From NCBI RefSeq assembly GCF_002803095.1, contig NZ_PGLR01000041.1, positions 1 to 54,144 of the forward strand: DNA of 54,144 bases. The letters are read 5' to 3'. Below, one piece after another: positions 1-7,303 of the stretch. A program made the translations under genes and the position numbers. The notes below the pieces were generated by a model. The model was not told where the DNA came from, searched no databases, and was given only the letters and a program-made list of their open reading frames with translations. This DNA is from Pseudomonas sp. ZH-FAD. Lineage in GTDB: Bacteria; Pseudomonadota; Gammaproteobacteria; Pseudomonadales; Pseudomonadaceae. The first letter of the stretch is position 1. Every line of letters starts with the position of its first letter.

Positions 1-62
1 CCATTGCACAGGCCGATCTGGATCGTGACGCGCTCTGTGGCGCTGAGTTCGTGATAGGACAT
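1..62 (-). CDS. IS30-family transposase, N-terminal fragment
   Basis: Twenty codons are visible from the ATG at 62-60 on the minus strand, reading MSYHELSATERVTIQIGLCN, before the window ends. This matches the start of IS30-family DDE transposases, where the short 'Y-x-E-L-x-x-x-E-R' stretch precedes the helix-turn-helix that binds the terminal repeats. The catalytic part lies outside the window. The coding start is 41 bp from the IS tip. The last 28 residues of what is probably the same protein are at 54058-54144. Confidence 0.75.
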   Translation of the reverse strand, partial: MSYHELSATERVTIQIGLCN

Positions 63-89
63 GGGGCAACACCTTACCGAAATGGTCGG

Positions 90-102
90 GTGTTGCACTC
101 AG
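90..102 (-). repeat. 13-bp terminal inverted repeat of the IS30 element (left copy)
   Basis: The 13 bases CTGAGTGCAACAC (minus strand, outer end at 102) are identical to the inward-facing tip at 54043-54055. Beyond base 13 the two ends diverge, as expected for the two different ends of one element. The TGA inside the tip (99-101) supplies the stop codon of the adjoining host reading frame. Confidence 0.75.
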
Positions 103-569
103 TTTTTGCGGCCGCCCCGCTCAATTGTTTCCTTACTTGAAGCCTCAAGCAGCAAATCGCTACTTTTCTTCTTGGCATAATAATAGTCAGTAGGTATTGA
201 CTCGTTTGCAAATGCCTCAATAGCCGAATATGCAAGCACAATGGACTCAATCATTCGCTCAATATAATCAACAGCATCCGTTTCAGAGTTGAAAGAAACG
301 TCCTTCTTTAAAGACTTATCGATACCACCAGAAACCCTTAAAGAGTATGCGCTTTCGAATGCCCTTGCAGAGGCATTGAGCATTGAAGCGGTGGCATTTG
401 GGATTGGAATTGTGAGCAGCTTCTTCTTGGTTAGCTGGATAACTGATACCAACGTTATGCGTGTCCCTTTTGGGGACAGCATCCCCGTCCAAGGATTAAT
501 CCAGTCTTCAGTCAAGTGGGATGTAGTTTGTAGGCGCCAATCACCTTTATCAACTTCAGGACTAGTCAT
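99..569 (-). pseudogene. Hypothetical protein truncated by the IS30 insertion
   Basis: A 156-codon frame opens with ATG at 569. Its last codon (Asn) and stop are made from the first four bases of the IS tip, so the native C-terminus has been lost. Codon and base use are much more AT-rich than the flanking genes, which suggests acquired DNA. The C-terminal half contains an alpha-helical stretch around IERMIESIVLAYSAIEAFAN, which resembles the helix of HEPN-like and uncharacterised host proteins, but no diagnostic RxxxxH is seen and I do not assign a family. The ribosome-binding site is weak. The gene has no co-directional partner in the window. Confidence 0.6.
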
Positions 570-801
570 TAATAAACCTAATAGAGTTTAGATAAAGCCT
601 GGCATTAATCCATTGCACGAGAATACGGTGTAAGACCGCACACCCGCCACGGCCCAGTGCCAACAATCTACACCTATTCAATGACTTGCGGCGAGTCTGA
701 AAGCTGTACCCAGCGTTAGCCAAACTGCACCTTTTGCCGCAGGGATTACGGCTGTATGGGAGCGACTCACCGAGCAGACCATTGCAGTCCGCCCTCACCC
801 C
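570..801. other. Intergenic stretch between the truncated gene and pedR2
   Basis: About 230 bp with no convincing gene. An AT-rich patch at 570-600 is the likely promoter region of the truncated minus-strand gene. I see no strong hairpin with a T-run to end pedR2 transcription. Confidence 0.4.
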
Positions 802-1452
802 TCAAGCACTCTCCAACCCCACCCGCACCACCCCACTATCAATCGCCAAATGCACCAACTCCGCCTGCGAGGCGATCTGCAGTTTGTTCTTCACCAGGGT
901 CTGGTAGTTGGACAGGGTCTTGGCGCTGATGCACAGCTTCTCGGCGATCTGCCGGGGTGGCAGGCCGCGGGCGAGCATGACGAAGATTTCGAACTCGCGC
1001 TGGGTCAGTTCGCGCAGGCGTGGGTCGAAGCCGTCACTGCTTGCGGGGTTACAGGCCAGCTGGGTGGCCAGTTGCTGTTCGATATAGGCGTGGCCAGCGG
1101 CGGTGCGTTTGACCGCTTCCACCAGCACTTCCGGCGACGAGTTCTTGGTCAGGTAGCCGATGGCGCCAGCATCCAGCGCCTGGCGCACCAGGGGCAGTTC
1201 GTCGTGCATGCTGAAGAACAGCACGCGCAGTTGCGGCAGGCGCTGGCGCAGACGGCGAGTGGTTTCCAGACCGCTGATGCCGGGCAGACCGATATCCATG
1301 ATCACCAAGTTGGGGATCTCTTCCTGCACCCGCTGCAATGCTTGCTCACCATCACAAGCCTCGCGCAATTGCACCTCCGGCAACAGCGCACGCAGCAGGC
1401 TCGCGTAGCCCTGGCGCACCACTGCGTGGTCATCTACCAGCAGAATCTTCAT
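802..1452 (-). CDS. pedR2: LuxR/NarL-type response regulator, PedR2/EraR-like
   Basis: A 216-residue response regulator with an N-terminal receiver (acidic pocket D7-D8, phospho-acceptor D53 in IMDIGLPG, K103) and a C-terminal LuxR-type helix-turn-helix (about 150-210, TQREFEIFVMLARGLPPRQIA). The ATG at 1452 overlaps the stop of the upstream kinase gene as ATGA, so translation is probably coupled; an upstream in-frame start at 1482 would lie inside the kinase gene. In P. putida the matching PedS2/PedR2 pair controls the calcium/lanthanide switch between PQQ alcohol dehydrogenases; the P. aeruginosa counterpart is EraSR. The assignment rests on gene order as well as sequence type. Confidence 0.75.
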   Translation of the reverse strand: MKILLVDDHAVVRQGYASLLRALLPEVQLREACDGEQALQRVQEEIPNLVIMDIGLPGISGLETTRRLRQRLPQLRVLFFSMHDELPLVRQALDAGAIGYLTKNSSPEVLVEAVKRTAAGHAYIEQQLATQLACNPASSDGFDPRLRELTQREFEIFVMLARGLPPRQIAEKLCISAKTLSNYQTLVKNKLQIASQAELVHLAIDSGVVRVGLESA

Positions 1453-2714
1453 GACGTTGCCTCCAGGGGAATGTTCAGGCACAGCGCCCAGCCCGCTTGT
1501 GGGCGACTGTGCAGGCGCAGTTCGCCGCCCAGGCTGCGGCTGCGTTCGCGCATCGAGCGCAGGCCGATGCCAGGACGCAGCGGCAGTGCAGTGCCCTGGC
1601 CGTTGTCGCGTACCAGCAGGCGCAAGCCATGGCCACGGCGTTGCAGGCGAATACGTACTTCGCTGGCATCGGCATGGCGGGCGACATTGGTCAACGCCTC
1701 CTGCACCAGGCGATAGAGATGGGCCTTGCTCGCCAACGGCAGGCTTGGCAGTTGTTCGCTCAGTTGCAGGCGGCAGCGAATGCCTTGCGCCTGTTGCCAG
1801 TCGGCGGCCAGTTGCTGCAGCGCCGGGCCGAGTTCCAGGCGCTCCAGCACCACCGGGTAGAGGTCGCGGATCAGGCTGCGAAAGCCCTGCTGCAGGCGCT
1901 CGCAGTTGTCGTCGAGCAGGCGCGCGGTGTCCTGCACCTGCTGCGGCCGATCGGCAATCACCTTGAGCAGGCAGGCCTGGGCACGAATGCCGCTAAGGTA
2001 TTGGCCGAGGTCGTCATGCAGGGTCTGACCGAGGCGCGTGCGCTCGCGCTCCTGCAGCTCAAGCAGCGCCTGGGTCAGCTCGGCGTTGTCCGCCTGTACC
2101 TGTTGCAGGGTGATGGCCATCTCGTTGAAATGCGCCGCCAGGTGCTTGGCCTCGGCCAGGCCGTGGTCGCGCAAACGGGTATCGAAGTGACCGGCGCCGA
2201 CTTCGCGCAGGCCGGCGAGCAGCTCGTCCAGCACACGCCGAGCCCGGTGCACAGCAAAGCGAATGGTCAGCAGGCTGAGGATCAGGGCGAAGGCGCTGAG
2301 CAGCAGCAGTTGCAGCAGCGAGTCCTGGATTTCCTCGATCTCGTCATAGGGATCGAGGGCAATATGCAACTCGCGGCCATCCTCCAGCGGCCAGGCATCG
2401 GCCACCAGTGAGGCTGAACCCAGCAGGCGTTCGGCGATCCAGTGCTCGATGACGCTTTCGCTCTGCTGCTCGGGCTCTTCACCCGGTCGCAGCCAGCTCA
2501 CGCGGATATGCCGCAGGTTCTCGGTCAGTTCCGGCCGCAGGCTGGCGGGATTGCTGCGCGCCACTTCGCCGAGGTACTCCACTACAGCTTCTGCGGCCTG
2601 TAGCTCGCGCTGCACATCGTGGCTGGCCTGGCGCAACAGCAGCGCCAGCCCGGCCAGGGTCACCAGCCCGAACAGCAGGCTGACGCCGAGGTTGATGCGG
2701 CCCAGAGCAGTCAT
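1449..2714 (-). CDS. pedS2: Membrane sensor histidine kinase, PedS2/EraS-like
   Basis: A 421-residue NarX-type kinase. There are two membrane helices (about 11-28 and 134-154) bracketing a periplasmic sensor of about 105 residues. A HAMP segment (about 155-205), a HisKA_3 dimerisation box with H233 in TRLGQTLHDDLGQYL, and a HATPase domain (N-box QEALTNVARHADA, G-box DNGQG) follow. It would phosphorylate the co-encoded LuxR-type regulator. The periplasmic part is rich in acidic residues, notably DPYDEIEEIQD at 121-131, which could bind a cation; that is inference. The ATG at 2714 lacks a good ribosome-binding site and follows a 13-bp tandem duplication after the cupredoxin-like gene, so coupling to that gene is likely. 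Confidence 0.75.
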   Translation of the reverse strand: MTALGRINLGVSLLFGLVTLAGLALLLRQASHDVQRELQAAEAVVEYLGEVARSNPASLRPELTENLRHIRVSWLRPGEEPEQQSESVIEHWIAERLLGSASLVADAWPLEDGRELHIALDPYDEIEEIQDSLLQLLLLSAFALILSLLTIRFAVHRARRVLDELLAGLREVGAGHFDTRLRDHGLAEAKHLAAHFNEMAITLQQVQADNAELTQALLELQERERTRLGQTLHDDLGQYLSGIRAQACLLKVIADRPQQVQDTARLLDDNCERLQQGFRSLIRDLYPVVLERLELGPALQQLAADWQQAQGIRCRLQLSEQLPSLPLASKAHLYRLVQEALTNVARHADASEVRIRLQRRGHGLRLLVRDNGQGTALPLRPGIGLRSMRERSRSLGGELRLHSRPQAGWALCLNIPLEATS

Positions 2715-2740
2715 CTACTTGACCACGCTACTTGACCACG
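2715..2740 (-). repeat. Exact 13-bp tandem duplication at a stop/start junction
   Basis: Two perfect adjacent copies of CGTGGTCAAGTAG (minus strand) lie at 2728-2740 and 2715-2727. The first copy carries the stop codon TAG of the cupredoxin-like gene; the second abuts the ATG of the kinase gene. Confidence 0.9.
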
Positions 2741-3165
2741 AAGTGGCCGAGCATGCCCTTGCCTTCCAGACCCTTGGCGTAGAAGCGGTATTTGCCCGGT
2801 TTGACCGGTAGGAAGAAGATCTCCGCTTCGCCGGCATCCTCGAATTCCAGTTCGGTGAGGGTGACCGCCTTGATCTCCACGCCACCGGCCTCGACCTTGC
2901 GCAAGTAGATGGAAGTGGCGAACTCCGGCGCCTGGAAGGCGTATTCCTTCTGGCCGCTGGCGATGATCTTGAGCTGGTAGGCCTGGCCGGTTTCCAGCTG
3001 GTACTCGGTCTGCGACATGAAGTAGTCGCTGTCATCGTTACCCAGCACTAGGTCAGGCAATGCCAGCGGGCGGCGGGTCATGTCACCGGCGGCGTGCAGT
3101 TGATCGACGCCGAGCAGGCTGATGATCAGCAGCAAGGGCAGCAGCAGGGCCTTGAGAATACGCAT
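2728..3165 (-). CDS. Secreted cupredoxin-like protein without copper ligands
   Basis: A 145-residue protein with a Sec signal peptide (about 1-26, ending LHAA) and a small beta-rich domain whose end (PGKYRFYAKGLEGKGMLGHFVV) resembles the last strands of cupredoxins. The usual ligand Cys is replaced (YAK), only a Met is in place, and the N-terminal ligand His is not seen. Residues 43-54, NDDSDYFMSQTE, place N, D, D and E at positions 1, 3, 5 and 12, as in an EF-hand loop, but without the Gly at position 6. ATG 3165 has GGGTGA upstream; a GTG at 3174 is an alternative. It is the first gene of the operon with the PedS2/PedR2-like pair, so a periplasmic metal-related or sensory accessory role is plausible but unproven. 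Confidence 0.65.
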   Translation of the reverse strand: MRILKALLLPLLLIISLLGVDQLHAAGDMTRRPLALPDLVLGNDDSDYFMSQTEYQLETGQAYQLKIIASGQKEYAFQAPEFATSIYLRKVEAGGVEIKAVTLTELEFEDAGEAEIFFLPVKPGKYRFYAKGLEGKGMLGHFVVK

Positions 3166-3231
3166 GGCGTTCACCCGTTCTTGTTATTGGACGTTGCCTG
3201 CCATGCTAGAAACTAAAGGCCTGCGCCGGGT

Positions 3232-3278
3232 TACTACCTTGGTACTGACGGGCTGGTACTTTGGGCAGATTTCCCGGC
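3232..3278 (+). promoter_or_regulatory. Putative response-regulator box and promoter, copy 1
   Basis: The near-palindrome TACCTTGGTA (3235-3244), a second half-box TACTTTGGGC 22 bp further on (3257), and a CAGATT -10-like element followed by TCCCG form a unit of about 46 bp. It is repeated 86 bp downstream. It lies between the divergent cupredoxin/pedS2/pedR2 and pedA1 operons and could serve either direction. TACC/GGTA half-sites fit a NarL/LuxR-type regulator. Confidence 0.5.
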
Positions 3279-3317
3279 ATGCCGCCGCGCCACCCCACCC
3301 TTTGCGACCGGGCGGAC

Positions 3318-3364
3318 TACTACCTTCGTACGTGCCCGGCGCTACCTTGGGCATATTTCCCGAG
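3318..3364 (+). promoter_or_regulatory. Putative response-regulator box and promoter, copy 2
   Basis: This is the second copy of the unit: TACCTTCGTA (3321-3330), TACCTTGGGC (3343-3352) and CATATT (3352-3357) followed by TCCCG. It matches copy 1 at 34 of 45 positions, with the matches concentrated in the boxes. The -10-like element is about 55 bp before the pedA1 ATG, a normal leader length. Confidence 0.55.
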
Positions 3365-3411
3365 CCGATGGCGCTTCCTATGCTGGCGACACCCTCTGCA
3401 GGAGTCGCCCC

Positions 3412-4596
3412 ATGCACCGGATCAGTTGCCGCCTGTTGTTCTGCCTCGCCGTCGCGTTCGGTGTGGCAGCAGGCGCCAGCGCGGACGAACTGCAGGTGCG
3501 CATCGGCTACCTGGCACATCTGCCGCCGCGCGGGCCGCTGCTCTCCAACGTCATCCCGGAACCGCTGGACGCCGGGCGTCGTGGCGCCGAACTGGCGATC
3601 ACCGACAGCAACAGCACCGGGCGCTTTCTCAAGCAGCAGTTCGAGCTGCAGAACGCCGAGAGCGACCAGGCTGACGAACTGCTCGCCGCCGCCGAACGCC
3701 AGCACCAGGCCGGCATCCGCCTGTTCGTGATCAACGCCCCGGCCGATACCCTGCGCCAGCTCAGCGAGCGACTGCCAGACAGCCTGCTGTTCAATGCCGG
3801 CAGCTCCGACGACGGCCTGCGCAACGAGCAGTGCCTGGGCAACGTGCTGCATACCCTGCCCAGCCGCGCCATGCTGGCCGACGCCCTGGCGCAGTTTCTC
3901 GCCGTGCGCAAATGGACACGCTGGCTGCTGGTGACCGGCACCACCGAGGACGATATCGCCTACGCCGAGGCGCTCAAGCGGGCGGCCAAACGCTTCGGCC
4001 ACAAGATCGTCGCCGAGAAACCGTGGAGCTTCGACAACGACCAACGGCGCAGCGCCCAGGCGGAGATGCCGCTGTTCACCCAGGCCAGTGAGTACGACGT
4101 GGTGCTGGTGGCCGACGAGCGCGGCGACTTCGGCGAGTACCTGCCCTACAACACCTGGCTGCCGCGCCCGGTGGCCGGCACCCAGGGTCTGACCCCGACT
4201 GCCTGGCACAAGACGGTAGAAACCTTCGGCGCCGCGCAGCTGCAGAAACGCTTCGAAGCGCTGGCCGGGCGCTGGATGAACGACCGCGACTTCGCCGCCT
4301 GGATGGCCGTGCGCAGCTTGGCCACGGCGATCACCAAGCAGCGCACCGCCGAGCCACAGGGCATTCGCCACCTGCTGTTGAACGAACAACTGCCGCTGGA
4401 CGGCTTCAAGGGCCGCAAGCTGAGCTTCCGGCCGTGGAACGGCGAGCTGCGCCAACCGATTCCGCTAGTGCACCCGCGCGCCCTGGTCAGCACCTCGCCG
4501 CAGGACGGTTTTCTGCATCCCAGTAACGAGATGGACAGCCTTGGTTACGACCGGCCCGAGGTGAGCTGTGATCTGGCGGGGACGCCTCATGGATAG
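3412..4596 (+). CDS. pedA1: Periplasmic binding protein of the PQQ-alcohol-associated ABC transporter, PedA1-like
   Basis: A 394-residue protein with a clear signal peptide (cleavage near GASA-DE, residue 24), then a branched-chain amino-acid-receptor-like type I binding fold (VRIGYLAHLPPRGP; LLVTGTTEDDIAYAEALKRAAKRFG). This matches the substrate-binding family found next to PQQ alcohol dehydrogenases. In P. putida PedA1A2BC is reported to be needed for lanthanide-dependent growth; the true ligand is not evident from sequence. AGGAG at about 3402 precedes the ATG. It heads a plus-strand operon with pedA2, pedB and pedC, and is separated from pedA2 by a palindromic repeat. Confidence 0.75.
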   Translation: MHRISCRLLFCLAVAFGVAAGASADELQVRIGYLAHLPPRGPLLSNVIPEPLDAGRRGAELAITDSNSTGRFLKQQFELQNAESDQADELLAAAERQHQAGIRLFVINAPADTLRQLSERLPDSLLFNAGSSDDGLRNEQCLGNVLHTLPSRAMLADALAQFLAVRKWTRWLLVTGTTEDDIAYAEALKRAAKRFGHKIVAEKPWSFDNDQRRSAQAEMPLFTQASEYDVVLVADERGDFGEYLPYNTWLPRPVAGTQGLTPTAWHKTVETFGAAQLQKRFEALAGRWMNDRDFAAWMAVRSLATAITKQRTAEPQGIRHLLLNEQLPLDGFKGRKLSFRPWNGELRQPIPLVHPRALVSTSPQDGFLHPSNEMDSLGYDRPEVSCDLAGTPHG

Positions 4597-4600
4597 CATC

Positions 4601-4649
4601 TGTGGGAGGCGCTTTAGCGGCGACTGTCGCGGCTAAAGCCCCTCCCACA
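4601..4649. repeat. TGTGGGAGG-type palindromic repeat between pedA1 and pedA2
   Basis: An imperfect palindrome: TGTGGGAGGCGCTTTAGC, a short centre, then GGCTAAAGCCCCTCCCACA. It belongs to the same family as the elements at 6405-6469 and 35871-35973. It fills most of the gap between two co-transcribed genes, where it could form an mRNA hairpin. Confidence 0.8.
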
Positions 4650-4692
4650 AAAAGCAACGGCTACCAACAACTACAACAAGAGGATCAACCCC

Positions 4693-5658
4693 ATGCGCCT
4701 GACCCGTCTCGCCTGTGCCGTCGCCTTCGGCCTGGCCTGCCACTCGGCCCTTGCCGCCACTGCCTACGTGTCCAACGAGAAGGACGACAGCATCAGCGTC
4801 ATCGACCTCGACAGCCTCGAAGTCACCGCCACCCTGGACGTCGGCATGCGCCCGCGCGGGTTGCTGCTGTCCTCCGACAACAAGCTCTTGTACATCTGCG
4901 CCAGCGACTCGGATCGGGTGCAGGTGATGGACCTGGCCACACGCAAGATCATCAAGGAGCTGCCCTCCGGCGCCGACCCCGAGCAGTTCGCCCTGCACCC
5001 TAACGACCGCTGGCTGTACATCTCCAACGAGGACGATGCGCTGGTCACCGTGGTCGACACCCAGAGCGACGAGGTGCTGGCACAGATCGAAGTGGGCGTG
5101 GAGCCCGAAGGCATGGCGGTGAGCCCGGACGGCAAGTGGGCGGTCAACACCAGCGAGACCACCAACATGCTGCACTGGATCGACACCAGCACTCAGCAAC
5201 TGGTGGACAACACCCTGGTCGACCAGCGCCCGCGCCACGTCGAGTTCGACAAGGACGGCAAGCGCCTGTGGGCCTCGGCCGAGATCGGCGGCACGGTGAC
5301 GGTACTGGACGTCGACTCGCGCCAGGTGCTCAAGGTGCTCAACTTCGCCATCAAGGGCGTGCACCCGGACAAGGTGCAGCCGGTGGGGGTCAAGCTTTCG
5401 GACGACGGCAAGTACGCCTTCGTCGCCCTCGGCCCGGCCAACCATGTGGCCGTGGTGGACGCAAAGACCTTCGAGGTTCTCGACTACTTGCTGGTGGGCC
5501 GGCGCGTCTGGCACATGGCATTCACCACGGATCAGAAGCGCCTGCTGACCACCAACGGCGTTAGCGGCGATGTGTCGGTGATCGACGTCGATGCGCTCAA
5601 GGTGACCAAGTCGATCAAGGTCGGTCGCTACCCCTGGGGCGTGGTGGTAACGCCATGA
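4693..5658 (+). CDS. pedA2: Periplasmic YVTN beta-propeller protein, PedA2-like
   Basis: A 321-residue secreted protein with a signal peptide (about 1-22, HSALA) and repeated propeller blades carrying the YVTN-family pattern (AYVSNEKDDSISVIDLDS, VTATLDVGMRPRG, LYISNEDDALVTVVDT, VEPEGMAVSPDGKW, VKVGRYPWGVVV). It belongs to the PQQ-dependent catabolism-associated beta-propeller family that sits beside these transporters. A role in ligand capture or as part of the transporter is inferred from the operon. Its stop overlaps the pedB start as ATGA. Confidence 0.8.
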   Translation: MRLTRLACAVAFGLACHSALAATAYVSNEKDDSISVIDLDSLEVTATLDVGMRPRGLLLSSDNKLLYICASDSDRVQVMDLATRKIIKELPSGADPEQFALHPNDRWLYISNEDDALVTVVDTQSDEVLAQIEVGVEPEGMAVSPDGKWAVNTSETTNMLHWIDTSTQQLVDNTLVDQRPRHVEFDKDGKRLWASAEIGGTVTVLDVDSRQVLKVLNFAIKGVHPDKVQPVGVKLSDDGKYAFVALGPANHVAVVDAKTFEVLDYLLVGRRVWHMAFTTDQKRLLTTNGVSGDVSVIDVDALKVTKSIKVGRYPWGVVVTP

Positions 5659-6515
5659 ATGCGCTTCAGGTGAGCGGCGTCGGCTTCGCCTATGGCGCGC
5701 GCCAGGCGCTCAACGACCTGGCCTTCGAGCTGGCGCCGGGTCGTTTCGGTGCCCTGCTCGGCCCCAACGGCGCCGGCAAGTCCACGCTGATCGCCCTGCT
5801 CACCCGCCTGTATGACCTGCAGCAGGGCGATATCCGCATCTTCGGCCACAGCCTGCGTGACGAGCCGCGCCACGCGCTGCGCCAGCTCGGTGTGGTGTTC
5901 CAGCAGAGCACGCTGGATCTCGACCTGTCGGTGCAGCAGAACCTCGTCTACCACGCCGCGCTGCACGGCATGCCGCGTCGCCAGGCGCAGGCGCGTATCG
6001 ACGAGGAACTGCTGCGCCAGGACCTCGCTGAGCGCCGTCACGACAAGGTGCGCACGCTCAACGGCGGCCACCGTCGCCGCGTGGAGATCGCCCGCGCCCT
6101 GCTCCATCAACCGCGCCTGTTGCTGCTCGACGAGGCCAGCGCCGGGCTCGACCCGGCCAGCCGCCTGGCGCTGGGCCGGCATGTGCGCAACCTGTGTCGC
6201 GAGCAGGGGCTGTGCGTGCTGTGGACGACCCACCTGCTGGACGAGATCGAGTCCAGCGACGACCTGTTGATCCTGCACCGTGGCGAGCGCGTGGCCTGGG
6301 GCAAGGCCAGCCAGTTCGGCGACGACCTGGCCATCAGCTTCGCCCGCCTGACCGGCAACGAGGCGCTGGGCCGTGGCCATGTGCGCGAGGCGCTGCGGCC
6401 CAGTTGTGGGAGGGGCTTCAGCCGCGAGATTTCCAATATCGAGGGTATCGCGGCTAAAGCCCCTCCCACTCCGTCGACACCACCCACGGACTCCACAAAG
6501 GAGCCGCAACCATGA
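5655..6515 (+). CDS. pedB: ABC transporter ATP-binding protein, PedB-like
   Basis: A 286-residue ABC ATPase with Walker A GPNGAGKST (about 37-44), a diverged signature LNGGH in place of LSGGQ (about 135-139), Walker B LLLLDE (about 155-160) and the H-loop TTH. It would power export or uptake with the PedC permease. From residue 251 the reading frame runs through a palindromic repeat element (6405-6469), so the tail SCGRGFSREISNIEG and onwards is repeat-encoded and not part of the conserved fold. The frame stays open to end in an ATGA overlap with pedC. Confidence 0.8.
   Translation: MNALQVSGVGFAYGARQALNDLAFELAPGRFGALLGPNGAGKSTLIALLTRLYDLQQGDIRIFGHSLRDEPRHALRQLGVVFQQSTLDLDLSVQQNLVYHAALHGMPRRQAQARIDEELLRQDLAERRHDKVRTLNGGHRRRVEIARALLHQPRLLLLDEASAGLDPASRLALGRHVRNLCREQGLCVLWTTHLLDEIESSDDLLILHRGERVAWGKASQFGDDLAISFARLTGNEALGRGHVREALRPSCGRGFSREISNIEGIAAKAPPTPSTPPTDSTKEPQP
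6405..6469. repeat. TGTGGGAGGGGC-type palindromic repeat inside the pedB 3' end
   Basis: TGTGGGAGGGGCTTCAGCCG and the inverted GCGGCTAAAGCCCCTCCCAC flank a short AT-richer centre. It belongs to the same family as 4601-4649 and is translated in frame as the last part of PedB. Confidence 0.8.
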
Positions 6516-7303
6516 CCGCCTACTGGGAATGCCTGCGCGGCATCGTCCTGCGCGAATGGCTGCGCTTCGTCCTGCAGCGCTCGCGCTTTCTCAGCGCCCT
6601 GGTGCGCCCGCTGCTGTGGCTGCTGGTGTTTGCCGCCGGCTTTCGCGCCGCGCTGGGCATCGCCATCATCGAGCCGTACGACACCTACATCACCTACGAC
6701 ACCTACATCGTGCCGGGCCTGGCCTGCATGATCCTGCTGTTCAACGGCATGCAAGGCTCGCTGTCGATGGTCTACGACCGCGAGATGGGCAGCATGCGCG
6801 TGCTGCTCACCAGCCCGCTGCCGCGCGCCTTCCTGCTGGTGGCCAAGCTGCTGGCCACGGCGTTGATCTCGCTGCTGCAGGTCTATGCCTTTCTCGCCAT
6901 CGCCTGGGTCTACGGCGTGCAACCGCCGGCATGGGGCCTGCTCGCCGCACTGCCGGCGCTGTTGCTAGTGGCGCTGCTGCTCAGCGCCCTGGGTCTGTTG
7001 CTGTCCAACGGCATCCGCCAGCTGGAGAACTTCGCCGGGGTGATGAATTTCGTCATCTTCCCCATGTTCTTCCTGTCGTCGGCGTTGTACCCGCTGTGGA
7101 AGATGCGCGAGTCCAGCGAATGGCTGTACTGGCTGTGCGCGGTCAACCCCTTCACCCACGCCGTGGAGCTGGTGCGAAACGCGCTGTACCTGCGCCTGCA
7201 TGTCGAGGCGTTGCTGATCTGCACCGGCCTGACGGTATTACTGACGCTGCTCGCCATTGCCAGCTTCAACCCGCAACATGCGGCGCTGCGTAAGGCGGGC
7301 TGA
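6512..7303 (+). CDS. pedC: ABC-2 type permease, PedC-like
   Basis: A 263-residue inner-membrane protein with about six hydrophobic helices and the ABC-2 permease pattern (VPGLACMILLFNGMQGSLSMVYDREMGSMRVLLTSPLPR; PMFFLSSALYPLWKM; NPFTHAVELVRNALY). It pairs with PedB. In P. putida PedC is part of the lanthanide-linked PedA1A2BC transporter. Its start overlaps pedB (ATGA). The last 30 nt, encoding QHAALRKAG and the stop, are duplicated at 7434-7463 after a block of repeats. Confidence 0.8.
   Translation: MTAYWECLRGIVLREWLRFVLQRSRFLSALVRPLLWLLVFAAGFRAALGIAIIEPYDTYITYDTYIVPGLACMILLFNGMQGSLSMVYDREMGSMRVLLTSPLPRAFLLVAKLLATALISLLQVYAFLAIAWVYGVQPPAWGLLAALPALLLVALLLSALGLLLSNGIRQLENFAGVMNFVIFPMFFLSSALYPLWKMRESSEWLYWLCAVNPFTHAVELVRNALYLRLHVEALLICTGLTVLLTLLAIASFNPQHAALRKAG
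7274..7303 (+). repeat. pedC 3'-end sequence, first copy of a 30-nt duplication
   Basis: The 30 nt starting CAACATGC match 7434-7463 at 25 of 30 positions. Four of the five differences look like third-position or stop-codon changes, and both copies encode QHAALRK(A/V)G plus a stop. The block between the copies (7304-7433) is made of short palindromes. Confidence 0.8.

Larger units (their letters stand above)
1..102 (-). mobile_element. IS30-family insertion sequence, transposase-upstream end (partial)
   Basis: This is the terminal 102 bp of an insertion sequence that continues leftwards out of the window. Read inward on the minus strand, its tip is CTGAGTGCAACAC, followed by about 27 bp of leader and then the transposase start codon. 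The same 13-bp tip occurs, inward-facing, at 54043-54055 at the other end of the window, where the transposase C-terminus is found. The two copies are in the same orientation. IS30 family is assigned from the transposase fragments; the IS name is not recognised. Confidence 0.8.

Noticed and set aside
850..1716. Long plus-strand open frame antisense to pedR2/pedS2
   Set aside because: Gln/His/Ala/Arg-rich translation with no motifs; it is the usual antisense shadow of high-GC coding sequence.
3184..4455. 423-codon minus-strand frame over pedA1
   Set aside because: Antisense to a gene with signal peptide, ribosome-binding site and family match; the composition is shadow-like.
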